Below, piece by piece: positions 39,101 through 54,100 of a stretch of 64,000 bases of DNA; positions within the stretch are counted from its first letter, which is position 1; each line of letters opens with the position of its first letter. Location: the NCBI RefSeq assembly GCF_030272615.1, contig NC_081409.1, positions 210,349,190 to 210,413,189 of the forward strand, written 5' to 3'. The position numbers were made by a program, and so were the translations under genes. The notes below the pieces were generated by a model. The model saw nothing but the letters and a program-made list of their open reading frames with translations, did no database searches and had not been told where the DNA came from. Source of the stretch: Cryptomeria japonica (taxonomy: Eukaryota; Streptophyta; Pinopsida; Cupressales; Cupressaceae).

Positions 39101-42100
39101 GCTTCACAAATATTCATGTTTAAATCAATCAAGCTTTTAGCTAAAATTGTCATGTCGTCCTTTGAATTCGGTTTTCAAATTGATCCTTGTATGCTGGCAT
39201 ATTCTTTATCTAACCCGCTTTACTTCCTTTATAAATCGCCTCGTAATCCGCATCCGGCTATGCAGGATAAATGCCTAAATCAGCGGTAGAATCATCAAAG
39301 ACACCTGCTACAGCTGAGACATCGCGAGCATCCAAATCAGATATCCCTCGCAGAGTCGAAAGGATGAAGTATCAATATCAAAGAGGGGGACTGAGGGAGT
39401 CAAAAGTTCAGAGTGTCTGAGAAAGTATCGTTGATACTGACCTGGGCCATATTGATATCCAAGATTTCAGAAACCGAGTCTTCTCCCTTAACGCCTATGG
39501 CAGGCCTAGGTAGATGATGGAAAGTGGCATCGCCCAAGCGGCAAGATTTCCTCCGGCAGTGCAAAACTATGAGTTAGTAGTAGAGGTTGCCCAGCATTAC
39601 CAACCAAGTTCCAAATTGGTGCTCCTCGAGGACATGGTCCTCACTAACTTCACTCCTGAAGCCATTGGCGACACATTTGATATTCCCTTCCCAAACAACC
39701 CTATAGCAACAACTATGGACGAGGCGCAGGCGGCGTATGATATGAATCCCGCCAGATGCAAAACACTAATGAATGAAGAGTGGTACAAGGAGAGAAGACC
39801 TCCAAGCGTCAGGATTGGGAAAAAGACCCCTAGAAGCGACTTTCACAACGAGCATGGGGACATGGTCACATTGCTCAACAGGATTATGGGACTTCCCCAA
39901 TCCAACTACTTTGAAGAATGGATGTTTTACTTCATAGAGAAGGTCTTCGCTGGGAAATCCAAGTTTGACTGGGCCCAGATCATAAGTGACAACATCCACA
40001 CTCAGCTGATTGAACTTGAGACAAAGAAGTACTTCACTATGACCTCCTATTTGGTCTACATGTTCGCCTGGAACCAGCCACTGCCAGGTTTGATAATGAA
40101 AGGTGAAATTGGGAATGGACCTGATCAGGTTAAAGTATATGATTGTTACCCACAACTACACTATCAGGATATAGCTCAAAGAGAAAAGAATAGCCCGGCC
40201 TATGCAGTTGGTCAATATGAGCGCGTCAATGATGCCTTCACAATGCGCCTGGTCAGGCTAATGCAGGGAGGATTACACATAAGGCTCTCAAAGCAAGCTA
40301 CTATTTTGGTACAGAAATATGGGGCCTAGGTCATCCAATTCCTAAGGTTCTCCTACATCCGGATAGCTGGCTTTGAGGGTGCCCCTCTCCAACTTCCATG
40401 GTACCCAAGCAACAAGATAGTTCTTATGGAGGTCGCAAGGTAGTCACTTCTGGCAGGCAGCTTACTCAGGGACAAGAAGCAGGCTGGATTCGCATTCCCC
40501 ATGATTATAGGCAACTAGGATGTCCATCTAAAGAGCCCATCCCAGGCGGAAGAGTCCTTTGCAGAGCTGGCCTCCTATGGCTTACAAGAGCATTTTCCAA
40601 GGAAATGCTTTGATCACGACAATCTGGCAAAGAGAGCCTATGGCAAGCGATACAAAGCAAAAGAATCAGTTGAAGATTATTGGAAGAACTGCTCTAATGA
40701 CTATGAAGTCCGAAGGCGTGAATATTCAAGGTTGAGTGTGCAGCAAATGCGACTCTTTGAATACCGTCGAGTCCTAGATCAACTCACAGATTCAGGGAAT
40801 TGTCTGCAAGTACGGGAATTTGAGGCAGTAAGGCATCTTTTGCCAGGTCTTGATTGGTCACGAGACCCGATCACTGATTTTGAGGCAGTTATGGCAGCCC
40901 CAGGAAGGTACACTGACCAATGGTTGCACCGACAGATTGAGGGACTAATTCATGAAGGAGTCCAGTTCACTTACCACTTAATGGGTAGCCTTGATTCTCA
41001 GTCCTCCGAAGATGAGGGAACTTCTAGTGCACCTAAGGAAGAGATTGAAAAGCCTGAGAAAAGGAAGAAGGCTAAGGCTAGCAGGGGAACTCGGACATCC
41101 AAAAGAACAAGAAGGGAAAAGATCCCTATTAGGAGACCAGAGGTCACTTCATCATCAAAGGACCCTAGTTCGTCCGATGATGTAGTAGAATTAGATTATA
41201 TACCTACTCCGCCTTCCCAGAGTGATATTGATGCATTTGGAGTTGATGATCCTCCTGCACCCAACATGCTAGAACCCGAGCTAAGAGCCACTGAATCAGC
41301 TGAACCAGATAACCAAACAGAGGAAGGAGAGATTCCATCCATTCAGGGGATTGAATTTCCCCTGAATTGCATGAACCCACCCAACAGAGCTGCCATGAAT
41401 TGCTGTTCCATAATGCTACCAACGACGACTCTACCGTTGAAGGAGAGCAAAAGACAGATGATACCTGCGGACCTGAAAACACTAAAGAACAACCATCGCA
41501 CGAAGGCACCAGGCAATTCACCTTCAATGTTCGAATTTTAGCCTATGGGGCCACTTTGAGTTTTAAACTTTGTATTATGGCCATTTAGGCCGATTTTGCG
41601 TTTAAGTGGAATTTCGGGTCTTTTCTCCTATTGCACGATTTTACTTTTGAAGGCGTTTTAGGTTGTAATGCCCTTTGCAATTCGGGCCATTGGCTCAAAA
41701 TGAGCGATTTTGACTTGGTGTTTATTTTTGGCTCCCAAGGAGATTTTGTGAACTTGAAATTACTTTTCACCTTTTCGGCGAATTCAGGGGTTTTTTGAAA
41801 ATTTAAGTTCTCTCTTACACTTTTCGGCTTAGAGAGACATTTCGCAAGTTTTGGAAAGCCTTAAGTTTTGGGCCAAATAATGATATTACGTGATTTTTAG
41901 ACTTGGATTTCAGCCTGAAGGCCCAGAATGTGCGATTTTAAATTTGATCTTCTTTCTCATTTTCGGCTCACTAAGCCCTTTTGCGTGACTTAGACGTTCT
42001 TCTCTCTTTTTGGCAAAATGAAGATTTCACAATTTGCAGAAAGAGGAGAAAGTCCGAGTTTCTCATTTTGCATTGGCACTTTGACTTGAACATTTCGGAC

Positions 42101-45100
42101 TCTAATGGCAAATCGCGATGACCTTCTTCAACAAACTTTCGGGCATTTACCTCATATCGTGTAACCTAGGGTTCAACTCAAACATTTTGGACGAAAGCAC
42201 GCGATTTTTCACTTTGCATCTACTGATCATTTTCAGCTTCGTTCCTTTTTCGGCCATTTGGAGGCTTAATAGCACCATTTTGAGATTGTTGTGATTTTTC
42301 AGCCCAAATCATGACTTTGCGCGAATTTCATCTTTTCGTTATTCCGACCTTTTCAGTCCCCTTTGCAATTTCGGGTCTTTTGCCTAAGATGCACGATTTA
42401 GACTCTATTAGTTTATCGGCTTGATTGGAGTAACTTGAACCCTCAAAAGCTTTCGGCCTGTTGGGTTATTTTGTGAGATTTTAACGTTTTATCATCTTCT
42501 ATCAAACTTAGGCCTATGGGCGAATTTGGGTATTATGAAGGTTTGGTGATTTTCCTTTTGCCTCTGCGACCTCACATGCCTTTCTTTCAATTGGACAGAC
42601 TCTAAAAATAACGGGGGGGGGGGGGGGGTCTCCTATGAAGCAAGGTGTGTGTGTGCGAGCACAATAGGGTCCATGAAACCCATTGATTCCCACTTCTCCC
42701 AACCCCATAAATGATTGTTTTATCATGGAGTGTAAGGGGTTTGAATAGTACCCCTAGACAAAAGGCTATTCGGAATTCAATTGCCTCTCATTTCCCTAAA
42801 ATTGTGTTCATTCAAGAAACTAAGTTATCTGTTGATGGTATGCTAAACCGAGCTCCCAGCATTTGGTCTCGAGGTGCATGTCGATGCATTGGAGCCCATG
42901 GCAGTATGGCTCTCTTATGGGATCATAGAAGGATTGTTCCTCAATGGTGGATTTCAAGTTGATCCTCTCTCTCCTTGGTTGCCACTAGTTTGAAATCAGG
43001 TGAAACTTGTCTTTTCACTACTGGCTATGCTCCGACTAATATTTTGGGCAAAACTCAGCTTTGGATTCATATCAGATTTGTTCGTTCTTTGGTTCCCTTT
43101 CTCCCTTGGATTATTGTTGGGGACTTCAATGTTGTTTGTGGCTTGGAAGAGAAAAGAGGAAGTTTAGCTAGGCTTGATCCATCTACCAATCTTCTTAATG
43201 ATAATATGGAGTTCTTCAAAGTGATTGATGTGAAGCCGAATAATGGGGCTTATACTTGGAACAATAGGAGAAGGGGAACGGAAGCAATTTCAGATAGATT
43301 GGATAGATTTCTTGTATCTTGCTTCTAGTTGAGTGACAGATGGAACACTAGCTCGAAGATTTTGTATTGGAGAGGATCTAATCAATAGCCGATTAAAATC
43401 TCCATGCTCCCTCCCAAAATCTCAAGAAAGCCTTCCTTTAAATTTAAGCTCATGTGGTTGCGTGATCCTTCTCTCCAAGACTTAATAGTTGTCTGGTGGT
43501 ATGAAGGGAAACCTTCCTTTGGCACGGCGATGTATGTGTTTGTCAAAAGATTGCAATTTATGAAGTATAAGCTCAAGAGATAGAATAGACAGTGTTTTGG
43601 AATCTCCACTTCAACAAAATGGCAGCGCAAGCTCAACTTGATTCTATCACTCGTGTAATTCATGATCACGGATTAGTAGGGAAGAGGCAATGCCAATTAA
43701 GGACTTGGAGGAATGGCAATTACGTGAGGAGATTTTCTGGAAACAGAAGTCTAGAATCGACTGGCTTCAGGAAAGTGATAGAAATACTGCTTTCTTCCAC
43801 AATTTTGTCAAAGCTAGAAGAAATGGCAACCTCATTCCCTCTCTTGTTTCTTCGGAAGGTGCTCAACTTTCTTCTTTGATTGAAATCTCTCAGGAAGCTT
43901 TTCGTTATTTCTTTTCACTGTTCACTGATGATTCCCTCCCTGCTTGGGAGGATGAATCGTCTATTCTTATTGCATTCCCTCGCTAGTTACTCATGAAATG
44001 AATATGGCTCTCACCCGTCCTATCTTGATGCAAGAAGTGGAAGAGGTTGTTTTTGGTATGAAAAAAGGTAAAGCTCCAGACCCTGATGGCTTCCCTGTTG
44101 AATTTTTTCAAGAATTTTGGGATATTATTAAGCATGACCTTCCAACAATGGTTCGGGAGTCTCACAAGAACAAGCAAATGTTAAGAGCCATGAACACTAC
44201 TTTCATAGCTTTGATTTCTAAAAAAGAGAATGCAAATGACCATGTTGAGACATGGACCAGCTAGGACTCGAACCTAGGACCATCCATACGCTGCTGGAGT
44301 GCTCTACCACTGAGCTACTCGCCCCTCTTGGACCAGTCCATCGTCGGTCCGAGTGTGGCTTATTTCCAACACCAACACCCCCCCCTTAAGCCACACCTCT
44401 CATGTGCTTGGGGCTCCTAGCTTGGACCTGGCTCTGATACCATAGGTTGGATCAGTTTAGACCCATTGCATTGTGCAATGTAGTCTACAAGATTATCACT
44501 AAACTAATTGCAGAGAAACTCAAGTTGTGCTTGAAAGATTTGATTTCGACTGAGCAGGGTGGTTTTGCAATGGGTAGACAAATCCTTGATTGGATAGTGA
44601 TTGTTGCAGAAACTATTCACTCTATGACGACTTTTAAAGAAAAGGTTATGTTCATCAAACTCGATATGGCTAAAGCTTATGACAGAGTTAAGTGGGCTTT
44701 CTTACAAAGAATTCTTCTGGCTTTTGGATTTTGTGGGGATTGGGTGGACTGGGTCATGAGCTATGTCTCTTCCACCTCGTCTGTTGTGGTCAATGGAGAT
44801 CCTTCTGAGTTGTTCCACGCTTCTAGGGGCCTTCGACAAGGGGATCCTCTTTCACCTTATTTGTTCATTATCATGGCTAAGGGGCTTGGAAGATTTATCA
44901 AGGACAGGGTTAGACAGGGCTTGATTCAGGGTTGGAGTTGGGGCAACAATATACCCCCCTACTCTCATCTCCAATTTGTTGATGACACTACTTTGATGGA
45001 TAGAGCAAGGATCAATGAAGCTGTTAACTTCAAGAGAACCTTAGATTCCTATTTGGCTGCCTCGGGGAAAAATATTAATGAGGCAAAGTCTTCTATCTTT

Positions 45101-48100
45101 TTCTTTAATACTCCTCGGGCTATTCAAAGCACGATTACCCAAATTCTCAGATTCCAAATTGGGTCTCTTCCTCTAGTGTATCTTGGGATTCCCTTGGGTA
45201 CGGGGTTTCAACTCAAGGATTTTTGGCAAGAGATTCTGGATAAATTTTGTAAGAGTCAGTCATTGGACTTGCAAATGGCTTTTGTCGGCTGGCAGGCTAA
45301 CTCTTTTGAAGTTGGCAATTCAAGCTTTACCTATTTACAGATGTTTTGTACAGGTTGGCCCCTCTAGCTTTGTGAAGGAGTTTGATAGCCTCTCACGACA
45401 ATTTCTTTAGTCAGGAAATTTTCTCTCTTCTAAAAGGAGTTTGGTTAGGTGGGATATGATTTGTAGCCCAAAGAAAGCAAGGAGTCTTGGTTTGAGGTTT
45501 GCACGTGTGATGGGACAAGTTTTAGCTACAAAGCTATATTGGAGGTGGTGCACTTGTCAGGATCAAGACTAGGCTAAAATTCTCACCCAGAAGTACCTCG
45601 GAGGAGTTAACGGTGCTGATGTTCCCTAATATAGTTTGTTGGGGAAGGGTTCTATAATTTGGGACACTCTTAAAAGAGGTGCATAGCTCATCAAAGAATC
45701 AAAGATGGTCTCGTTTGGATCTGTAATAGGGGTGTACTGAAGCCCATTTCTGGCATGATTCCTGGGATGGCCACCCCCTGATTATTTCTTAGTATCCTCA
45801 TCTTCAAGCCTTGTGTAATTCTTTGTGCGAAGCTAGCTAGAACAGGGTATCAGATTTTAAAACCACCAAGCTCAGAGGACAGCTGGAAGTTACTTGTTGG
45901 AAAGACCCTCATGAATGGCTTGCTAGGGGTTTAGAAGAGTGTTGTTAGGAACTCACTAGGATTTTAGCTGGTAGACCTTGCGGTGGCCTTGATTGCAGAG
46001 ATATTTTGGCTTGGCATCCTAATCTAAAGGGAAAATTCTTTGTTGCTTCTAGTTACAATGCCTTGGATGGGAAGCTTCACGGTCAGGGAGGTGTGCCTTG
46101 GTGGAAGTGGGTTTGGAATAGCTTCTCATGGCCTAGATGCAACTTTTTTCTTTGGCTGGTTGTCCAAAATAGATGCCTTACCTAGGAAAATTTGAGGAAG
46201 AGAGGTTTTCATGGCCCTTCTATCTGTGTCCTCTGTAGAAATAGTGAGGAAAGTTCCCCTCATTTTTTTTCCATTTCTCATATTCGAGGAGATCTGGCAT
46301 TTTTGGTAGGGAGCTTGAAAGCAAGCTTGTGTTCATGCTTCCTCCAGACTGCTTGGGTTCTTGGCCTGATTTTTATTATCTGGAATTTATGGTTAGAAAG
46401 GAATCGAAGAATTTTTCAAGGATCTGAAATTGGGAGCTCCCTTTTGTGGAAAAAGATTGTAGGCAGACTTCAAGAGACTATTTCAGCAAAATGCGACATG
46501 ACTCTTATGGAGGCTTGTGATCTGGATACGGTTAGGAACCTTAATTTAGTGGATATTGGAGCTGCTTCTTCTTGCAAGAAGAGATTGCGACAAGCTAAAC
46601 AGAAGATTCATAGAGAGGGGAGATGGCTCCCTCCTCCTGAGGGAGTTCTGAAGTTTAATACTGATGGGTTGTCTAGAGGGAATCCTGGTCAGGCAGGTAT
46701 AGGTGGCATTGGTAGGACAATGATGGGAACGATGTGTTCTTTTTTTGCATTTATAAAAGACAATTCGAATAATCTGATGGAGGCCTTAGCTATTTTACAT
46801 GGTGTTGAGAGAGGATGCTCTCTAGGGTGGAAGAGAATTATTTGTAGTCTGATTCTCAGATTGTGGCTGATATATTGAATGATCGTTAGTTGGAGGGGAG
46901 GGGATCCTTGATTTAGGTGGTTCCCTGGAATACATTTCCTTTTGTCATGTTTCTAGGGAATGGAATAAGGTGGCTGACTGCCTGGCTGAGTGGGCTTCTA
47001 AGAGGTTAGAGGGATGGGATGTGGATAACTGGGAGGCTCTTCCTCCAGATTATGTGGAGATTCTAAGGAAGTTAATTAAGGATGATGGTAACTTGTAATT
47101 GCACTTTTTGTGTGTTCCGTTGGGAACTAGCTTTGGTTCCCTTGTTCATGTTCATGCACCTCCCTATTCCACCCAATAGCTTCCAATGAGGGTTGTGCTC
47201 CAGGTGTGTTTCTAGGTACAAAAAAGTTGTGGCCTGTGTGTAGGCATTGTCGTTGGCATTCAACTAGAAGTAGATGAAGTGGACGTGCTGGTGGATTTGT
47301 TTTGAATGCATGGACAACAAAGAGAGCCCACTATGCCCTAAAATGTATCTTCATTTGATTCTAGTTGGACTGGACCATCTTGAGAAGTAGCTATGGATGT
47401 TACCATGGCTGCCTTTGCCCTCTCCATTTGCAATTTTCTCTCCTCTACAGTTGCAAGTAGGGCATTTATCTCTCTTTATCTCTTCAATGGTCCCAAAACA
47501 AGCCTTGGCATCATGATTACTAATGCCTAGAAGATGGTACTTGAGGCGATTAATGCCTCCATGATATATTTTTTCACATTTAATGCAATAAGCTGACCCA
47601 AGCTCCAATCATTCATAACCATTTTTCCAAGCAAGGTCTCTAGCTCCTACAAGAGAGTTCCTACAAATGATGGTGGCAATATCGAAGGGGCAGAGCCTAA
47701 GGATGAATTGGATGCAAAAGCCTCTCTATTTGCCAATATAAATTAACCTACAAATACAAAAAGAAATCACAATATGTTAATTTTTTAATACAAAAAACAA
47801 CTTAAATTATACATTAATCACTAAAAAATAGCATAAAATTAGTTGAAATCAGTAAAAATTTAATCTAATGTAAAGATTCTAAACATCTTCAAAAAAAAAG
47901 GATTAGAAAAAAAAAAAATTAAGTTGGGAATTGAAAAATAGTGAAAATAGTTGAAAAAATAAAAAATTAACAAAAAAGGTGATGAATCTTATTTTGTGGA
48001 ATTTAAATCTAAATATACTAATTAGTATTAACATTGATGAAATTTTTTTAGCCTAGATGCAACGAAAATGAAGTAAAATGTTTATTAAAAAAATGAAAAT

Positions 48101-51100
48101 GAAAAATGGAAAACCTACCTATGCTTCTAATTTGCCTTTGAAATTCACCAAAAAATCTCTTTCGAACTTCTTTACTCAATGAAAAATCATTGCAAATGGT
48201 GTGTTTTCTGTTGGGGAGGGTTTTGTTGCCTTGGAGAGAAAAAAAGGGGCATCTTTTATATAAAATGGCCTTTCTCTACTACATGACGCCTTTTTTCTTG
48301 CGCACAAAGATTTTTTATCACAAACACACCAAGTTTGTGGCGAACACTCGGCAAAAACTCAGCAAGCTAAGGAGGCAAAAACTCGCTGAGGGTTTGACTC
48401 AACGAGTAGGCCAAGTATGGGGTAGACTATTATGTCCCTTCTTTTCTGAAATTATTGAGGTAATTAAATAAATAATTTAAGTTGTTACAAAATTGACTTT
48501 ATATTTTAAATTGCAGCTTATATTCATTATTTAAAAAGGAAAATTAATTAAATGATTAAATTAAGTTGTTGATAAATAAAACTTACAAAATGACTTATAT
48601 TCTGATGGAGAAGATGAAGGCATGTTGGCTGGAGTCTCGATGCAGCATATTTATGGATGGGTAGACGGACACTAGCCATCATCCACACATCAACATCATG
48701 GTTACATGTGCAAAGGGCCCATACTTTCTCAAGGTAGTTGATTGTAGAGTGCATCACAAAGATGTTGATTTTCAGTTCGAGGTCCTCAAGGAGGCTATTG
48801 AGGAGGTTGGGCCATAAAATGTGGCCCAACTAGTGACAGATGTAGGACATGTGTGTAGAGCTATAGGAAAACTTATTGAGGCATCCTATAAACATATTTT
48901 GTGGACTCCATGTTGTGTGCATGCCATCAACAATGCACTCAAGGACATGGCGAAGATTGAGTGGATTAGAGGAGTGCTCAGTGAAGTGAGAGATGTGCAA
49001 ATGTTTATCTGCAACCACCACACTTCACATGCACTCTTAAGGAGCTTCTTGAAGGAGTTCTTGAAACTGTCCAAACCATATATGCATCCTGTTTTATTCT
49101 CTTGAAGAGATTGATTGAGTTGCAAGAGGCACTGCAACTCATGGCTATGACAATAGATTGGAATCAAAGGGTAGAGTCCAAGATAGAGTAAAGGAGGATG
49201 AAGGATATAGTGAAGAGTGATGTGATTTGGAGTGATTAAAAATACACTCTCCATCATTGCTCAGTTTTCTAGGTCATCCGATATGGGGATGGGAATGCAC
49301 CTAACCTTGGAGAGGTGAATGAGTGCATCGATTATATGCTTGACCGGACGAAGATTGCAGTGTCATTGAAGGACCCCACTTTAGCATTCTACAATGAGCA
49401 CATTCGACCAATCATTCAGCAGAGATGGTACAAGCTCAACACTCCCTTGCATATGGTTGTCTATGCATTGAATCCTAAGTGGTACTGTTGGTTGAAAATT
49501 TTGTACACTTGGGGAAATATAGAAAATTGTGGTTTCAACCACAGCGTGTGAGTAAAACTCTCCTAATTAAGGGAAGGCTCCCCCTATCTAACTACAACTT
49601 TGAAAATAAAATAGGACGGGACAGCAATCTTTCTTCTTCCTTCAAGAAAGACAATATCCTTTTCTCTTCACAGAAAAAGATAGCGATTTGATATAAATAG
49701 CAGTAACCACTTTCAAAATGAAATGAGAGAAAGGAAATAAAGTTTCCTGAAAGCGCAAAAACTTCCATCACTTCCTTCGGGACAAGACAGCAATATCAAG
49801 TTCCAAGACTTGATTATGTGAAGTCCTATCTACCCTTTTCTATACTAATGCTATAAAGAACAAATTATAACAGCTCAAAAACTGAAATATCTTATTCTTT
49901 TCTACTTAAAAGAATGGGAAATAGTATAAGCTCAAAGACTTACAGCTATTTCTCACAAAATCTATTCTTAAATTCTCTTAAGAACAAGTGAACGCACAAA
50001 GACTTGCAGCTTCTCTCAACAAAATATTTATTTTAATCTATATTAACCTCAACTACTTGCAACACAAAGACTGCAAATCAGATGTGATTAAACTCTTTAA
50101 GAAACACTTGCAAGAAAGATAATATAGAACATAAACTCAAGTATGCAGCACAAAGACTCAAAGCTTGAGCAATTTTCTTCTATTCCTTTCAATTCTTGAA
50201 TTTACACATGAAAGCTCAAAGACTTATTTGCTGTAAATTTGGCAAAGTTTTTGCTTGCTTTCCAAAAGATAAAGATTACAATAGACCCCTTCAAGTATTT
50301 ATAGGAGAGGAGTCATGAGAAAAAGGTGGGAAGATCCCAACTAACTTGAGAAATTCTCTTAACCACCTGGACTTATTCAATAACTAACTATGACTTATTC
50401 CAACTACAGTCTGTTGACGTGGATGAAATCGCATTGCTGCAAACTCCATACGGCCAACGCAGAATAGAATAGCCGACTGATTATCCTACTCTCTCTTGAG
50501 ATAAGGAAGTCTCTAATGCTGTTTTCTAAGTTTGATCAAAGGAGACTACCTCAAGGTTTCTTTTGTCAGGTCTTGACTGCGGGATCTCTCAGTGGCTTTA
50601 TGTGTTTATGCTGGAAACACAAGGGGACTTACGTTTGATTGGCAATTCCATGTATAAATTCCCGGGGACCTTTTACGGTTTTCTTTCAGGTGGTGTTGGT
50701 TAATTTGAAGCTGATTTAGCAGGACTGCAGATTTCTAAAAAGGGGGGATAAAATTGGGAGGAAAGAAAGGAAGGGTAGGGAGAAAGAGAACTGTAAATGT
50801 TAACTAGGACAGCAGGTTCACTCAAGCAGACAGACACCTCCAGGAAACCAAATTAAGCATCATCAGTCATTCAGACGCAATGTTTGCATAAACTTAGTGC
50901 AATCTTCAAAGGAGAAACCAGATTTTCATATTACCAAATACAATATTAGTACTTCTACATTCATGATATGTATATATTTGATAATCGAACTGAATCATAA
51001 AATAGCCCAGATTAACCATGCAGAAAGGAAAAAAGCAATCAGCTATCCTCTAATGGTATGGACTGTGAAGGTTCTATCAGATGCTTGGTAAGAACTGCTG

Positions 51101-54100
51101 TGCAAAATGAATAGACATAATTAAAAGCTTTCTAATTTAAATGAAGAAGGAGACCATGCACTCACAAGGAAACTTGAAGGTAATTTTAATCCATTGTATT
51201 AATTCCTGCAAAATTCCTTCAGAGCTTTCGCAACAATTCAAGAACTTCCTCCATTTGAGGGAAAACCAATCCCCTTAAATAGGTTTCCAAAAATGGATGA
51301 ATGGCCAAGATCTAATCTAGACAAGTGGCCCAGATTCATCCTTACAAAAAGGGGGACCCACACCCATAAATAGGGGGGGTAAATATCTACAACTACCCCA
51401 AAGGGAGCAATAACTACCAAAAAGGATAATTACAACTTTTGAAATAATCCAAAAAAGGAGGTGTACAAAAACTTTTACAATATGTTGACCAGAAGTCAAC
51501 TGTCACCTTTTTGGGACAAAAGTGCACCTTTTAAGATTTGGAGGGAAAAAGGCATTTTTGAGAAACTACTTTCTCTATTCTGGTTTCACATTCTTTCTGT
51601 AGAAACTGGTCTTCGCCATGCAGGTATTCTCGCCATAAATCACGACCTGCTGCTCGTTCCTTGCGGACATATTCCTGAAACTTGATACATAATTGGAAGA
51701 GGGGACCAAAAGGTGGCATGGGAGGGTGGCGAATTTTGTACTACATGCCTTCGAGATACTGGTCCACGTACCTTAAACCGTCCTTCCAGCTGGAGCGATT
51801 ACGCTCGAAGCACAATATGTCTGAATGGAACTGACCAGCAAAACTCAAGTCTTCAGTGGAATAAGAAACCTTATCTGCTCCCAACCTTTCCTCCCAATCC
51901 GGCCGGATTACACTGTCGGATAGGTCATTTATCCACCCCGAAACCATTGATCGGAGGATGGTCTTGCCTAGTTCTTGCATGCTCCCCAGAATTGCCTCAC
52001 ATGCGTCATTTTCTTTGTCAATAATTTCCTGGGCGTCGTTCTTCATGGTGACGGTCCAGTACCATTCCTTGAGAATACTGATGCTATGGGGATCTAGGAT
52101 GTCAGGCAGTGTGGGAATCTGTGTATGTGTCCAGAAAAGAGCTCTTAGGAGGGGAAGGGTAGAGGCCGCTACTTCATGCATGTGAAGGGATTTCCTCTTT
52201 ACTTCCAACAGCCTGACTAGAGTGAGCTCACGATGGAGAGCCATTTCCTTTACTTCTTTGAGGATCTGTTCTCCCTTTTCCTTGATGTCTTGCACCCATT
52301 CCTTGACGGCCTTTGCGGTATCCCGAATTCCTTCAAATTCAGTTGTGGTCCTTTGCGCCAATGCCCTTGGGGGAATATGGGATTCAGAGGGGTTGTGTAA
52401 TGGTCGCAAGAGCTTATCGATGTATCCCTCGGCCTGTTCAGCACGGGCCCGATACATATCCTTTTCGGCAGTGATTTCCTCGAGCTGTCTGAGTATGTTC
52501 TGCACTGAGTCCTTAAATTCCTCCTTTTCTTGCTCTTTTGTAGCTCGTCCGATGGGGACAGTCGTGATGCTATAATCTGCCAGTGTTATTTGATCTGCTG
52601 GCTTGTTCGCGGGCGGGGTGGCAATATGAAGAGTGCGGTTCCTTTGCTCATCCCTGGTTATCTTAGAGTATGTTCTTGGTTTCTTCTTCCCTTTCGCTTT
52701 TGCTTGATCCATTCGTGAGAAGATGTCCTCTAGATCGATGGGTGCCTTGGTGGCGGCCCTGCGCTGAGCTCTGGCGATCAGCCACTCTTGAGGCACTGTC
52801 TGGGTTGAGGATGGGGTTAAGTTAGCACCTTGTTCTCCCATGCTTTCAACCGGCTGATCACAAATTAGCAGCTGTCCCGCCATTGGAGGGGTGAAAGAAG
52901 GAGGAAGCTCCTTGTTTGCATCTGAGTTCTCCCCTATCTCACTGAATAATTGTCTGACATCTTCCTGTGACGGTGGCTCCTTGGTTCCCTCGAGCTCATG
53001 GATCTCGTCTGTTCTTTGTTCCCCTTCGACAGTCGAGTCGTCCTTGGCTACATGGAGGAGTAGCAATTCGTGGCGGCTCTGTTGGGTAGGTTCATGTACT
53101 TCGATCCCCTGGGTGGATGGGATTTCTCCTTCCTCTATTTGGTCACCCGGCTTAGTCAGATTGGGGCCCTTTTGCTCGGTGTCCGGCATATCTGGAGCAG
53201 GAGGATCATTGGCTTGGAATGCCTCTATGTCGCTCTGGGAAGGCGGAGCAGGTATGCAATCCAAATCTATGGCATCGTCGGACGAACTGGGGTCCTTTGA
53301 AGATGAAGTGGTCTCTGGCCTTCTTATGGGAATCTTCTCCCTTCTTGTTCTTTTGGACGTCCGAGTCCCTCTGCAAGCCTTAGCTTTCTTTCTTTTCTCT
53401 GGTTTCTCAGCTGATGTCCTTTCGTCTTCGGAAGACTGAGAGTCGAAACTGCCCATCAGATGGTAAGTAAACTGGACCCCCTCATGGACTAGCCTCTCGA
53501 TCTGGTGATGTAACCATTGATCTGTGTATCTTGCCGGGGCTGCCATGACTGCTTCGAAATCCGTGATTGGGTCTTGAGACCAATCAACGCCTGGCAAGAG
53601 GTGCCTTACTGCTTCGAATTCTCGGACTTGGAGGCAGTTCCCCGAGTCTGTGAGCTGATCCGGGACCTGACGGTACTCAAAGAGTCGCATTTGCTGCACA
53701 CTCAATCTAGAATATTCCCGTCGCCTGACTTCGTAGTCATCGGAGCAATTTTTCCAATAATCTTCAATTGACTCCTTTGCTCTGTAGCGCCTACCGTAAG
53801 CTCTCTTCGCCAAATTGTCATGATCAAAACATTTCCTTGGGAAATGTTCCTGTAGGCCATAAGAGGCCAGCTCTGCAAGGGACTCCTCTGCTAGGGTGGG
53901 GGTTCTCAATTGGACATCATGGCTGCCTATGATCATTGGAAATGCGAATCCAGCCTGCTTGCTCTCTCGTAATAATATGCCGACAGGGCGTGATTGTCTT
54001 GCCACCTCCATGAGGACTACCTTATCGGTTGGGTACCGCGGAAGTCGAAGGGGGGCACCTTCGAAACCAGCTATTCGGATGTAGGAGAACCTTGGGAACT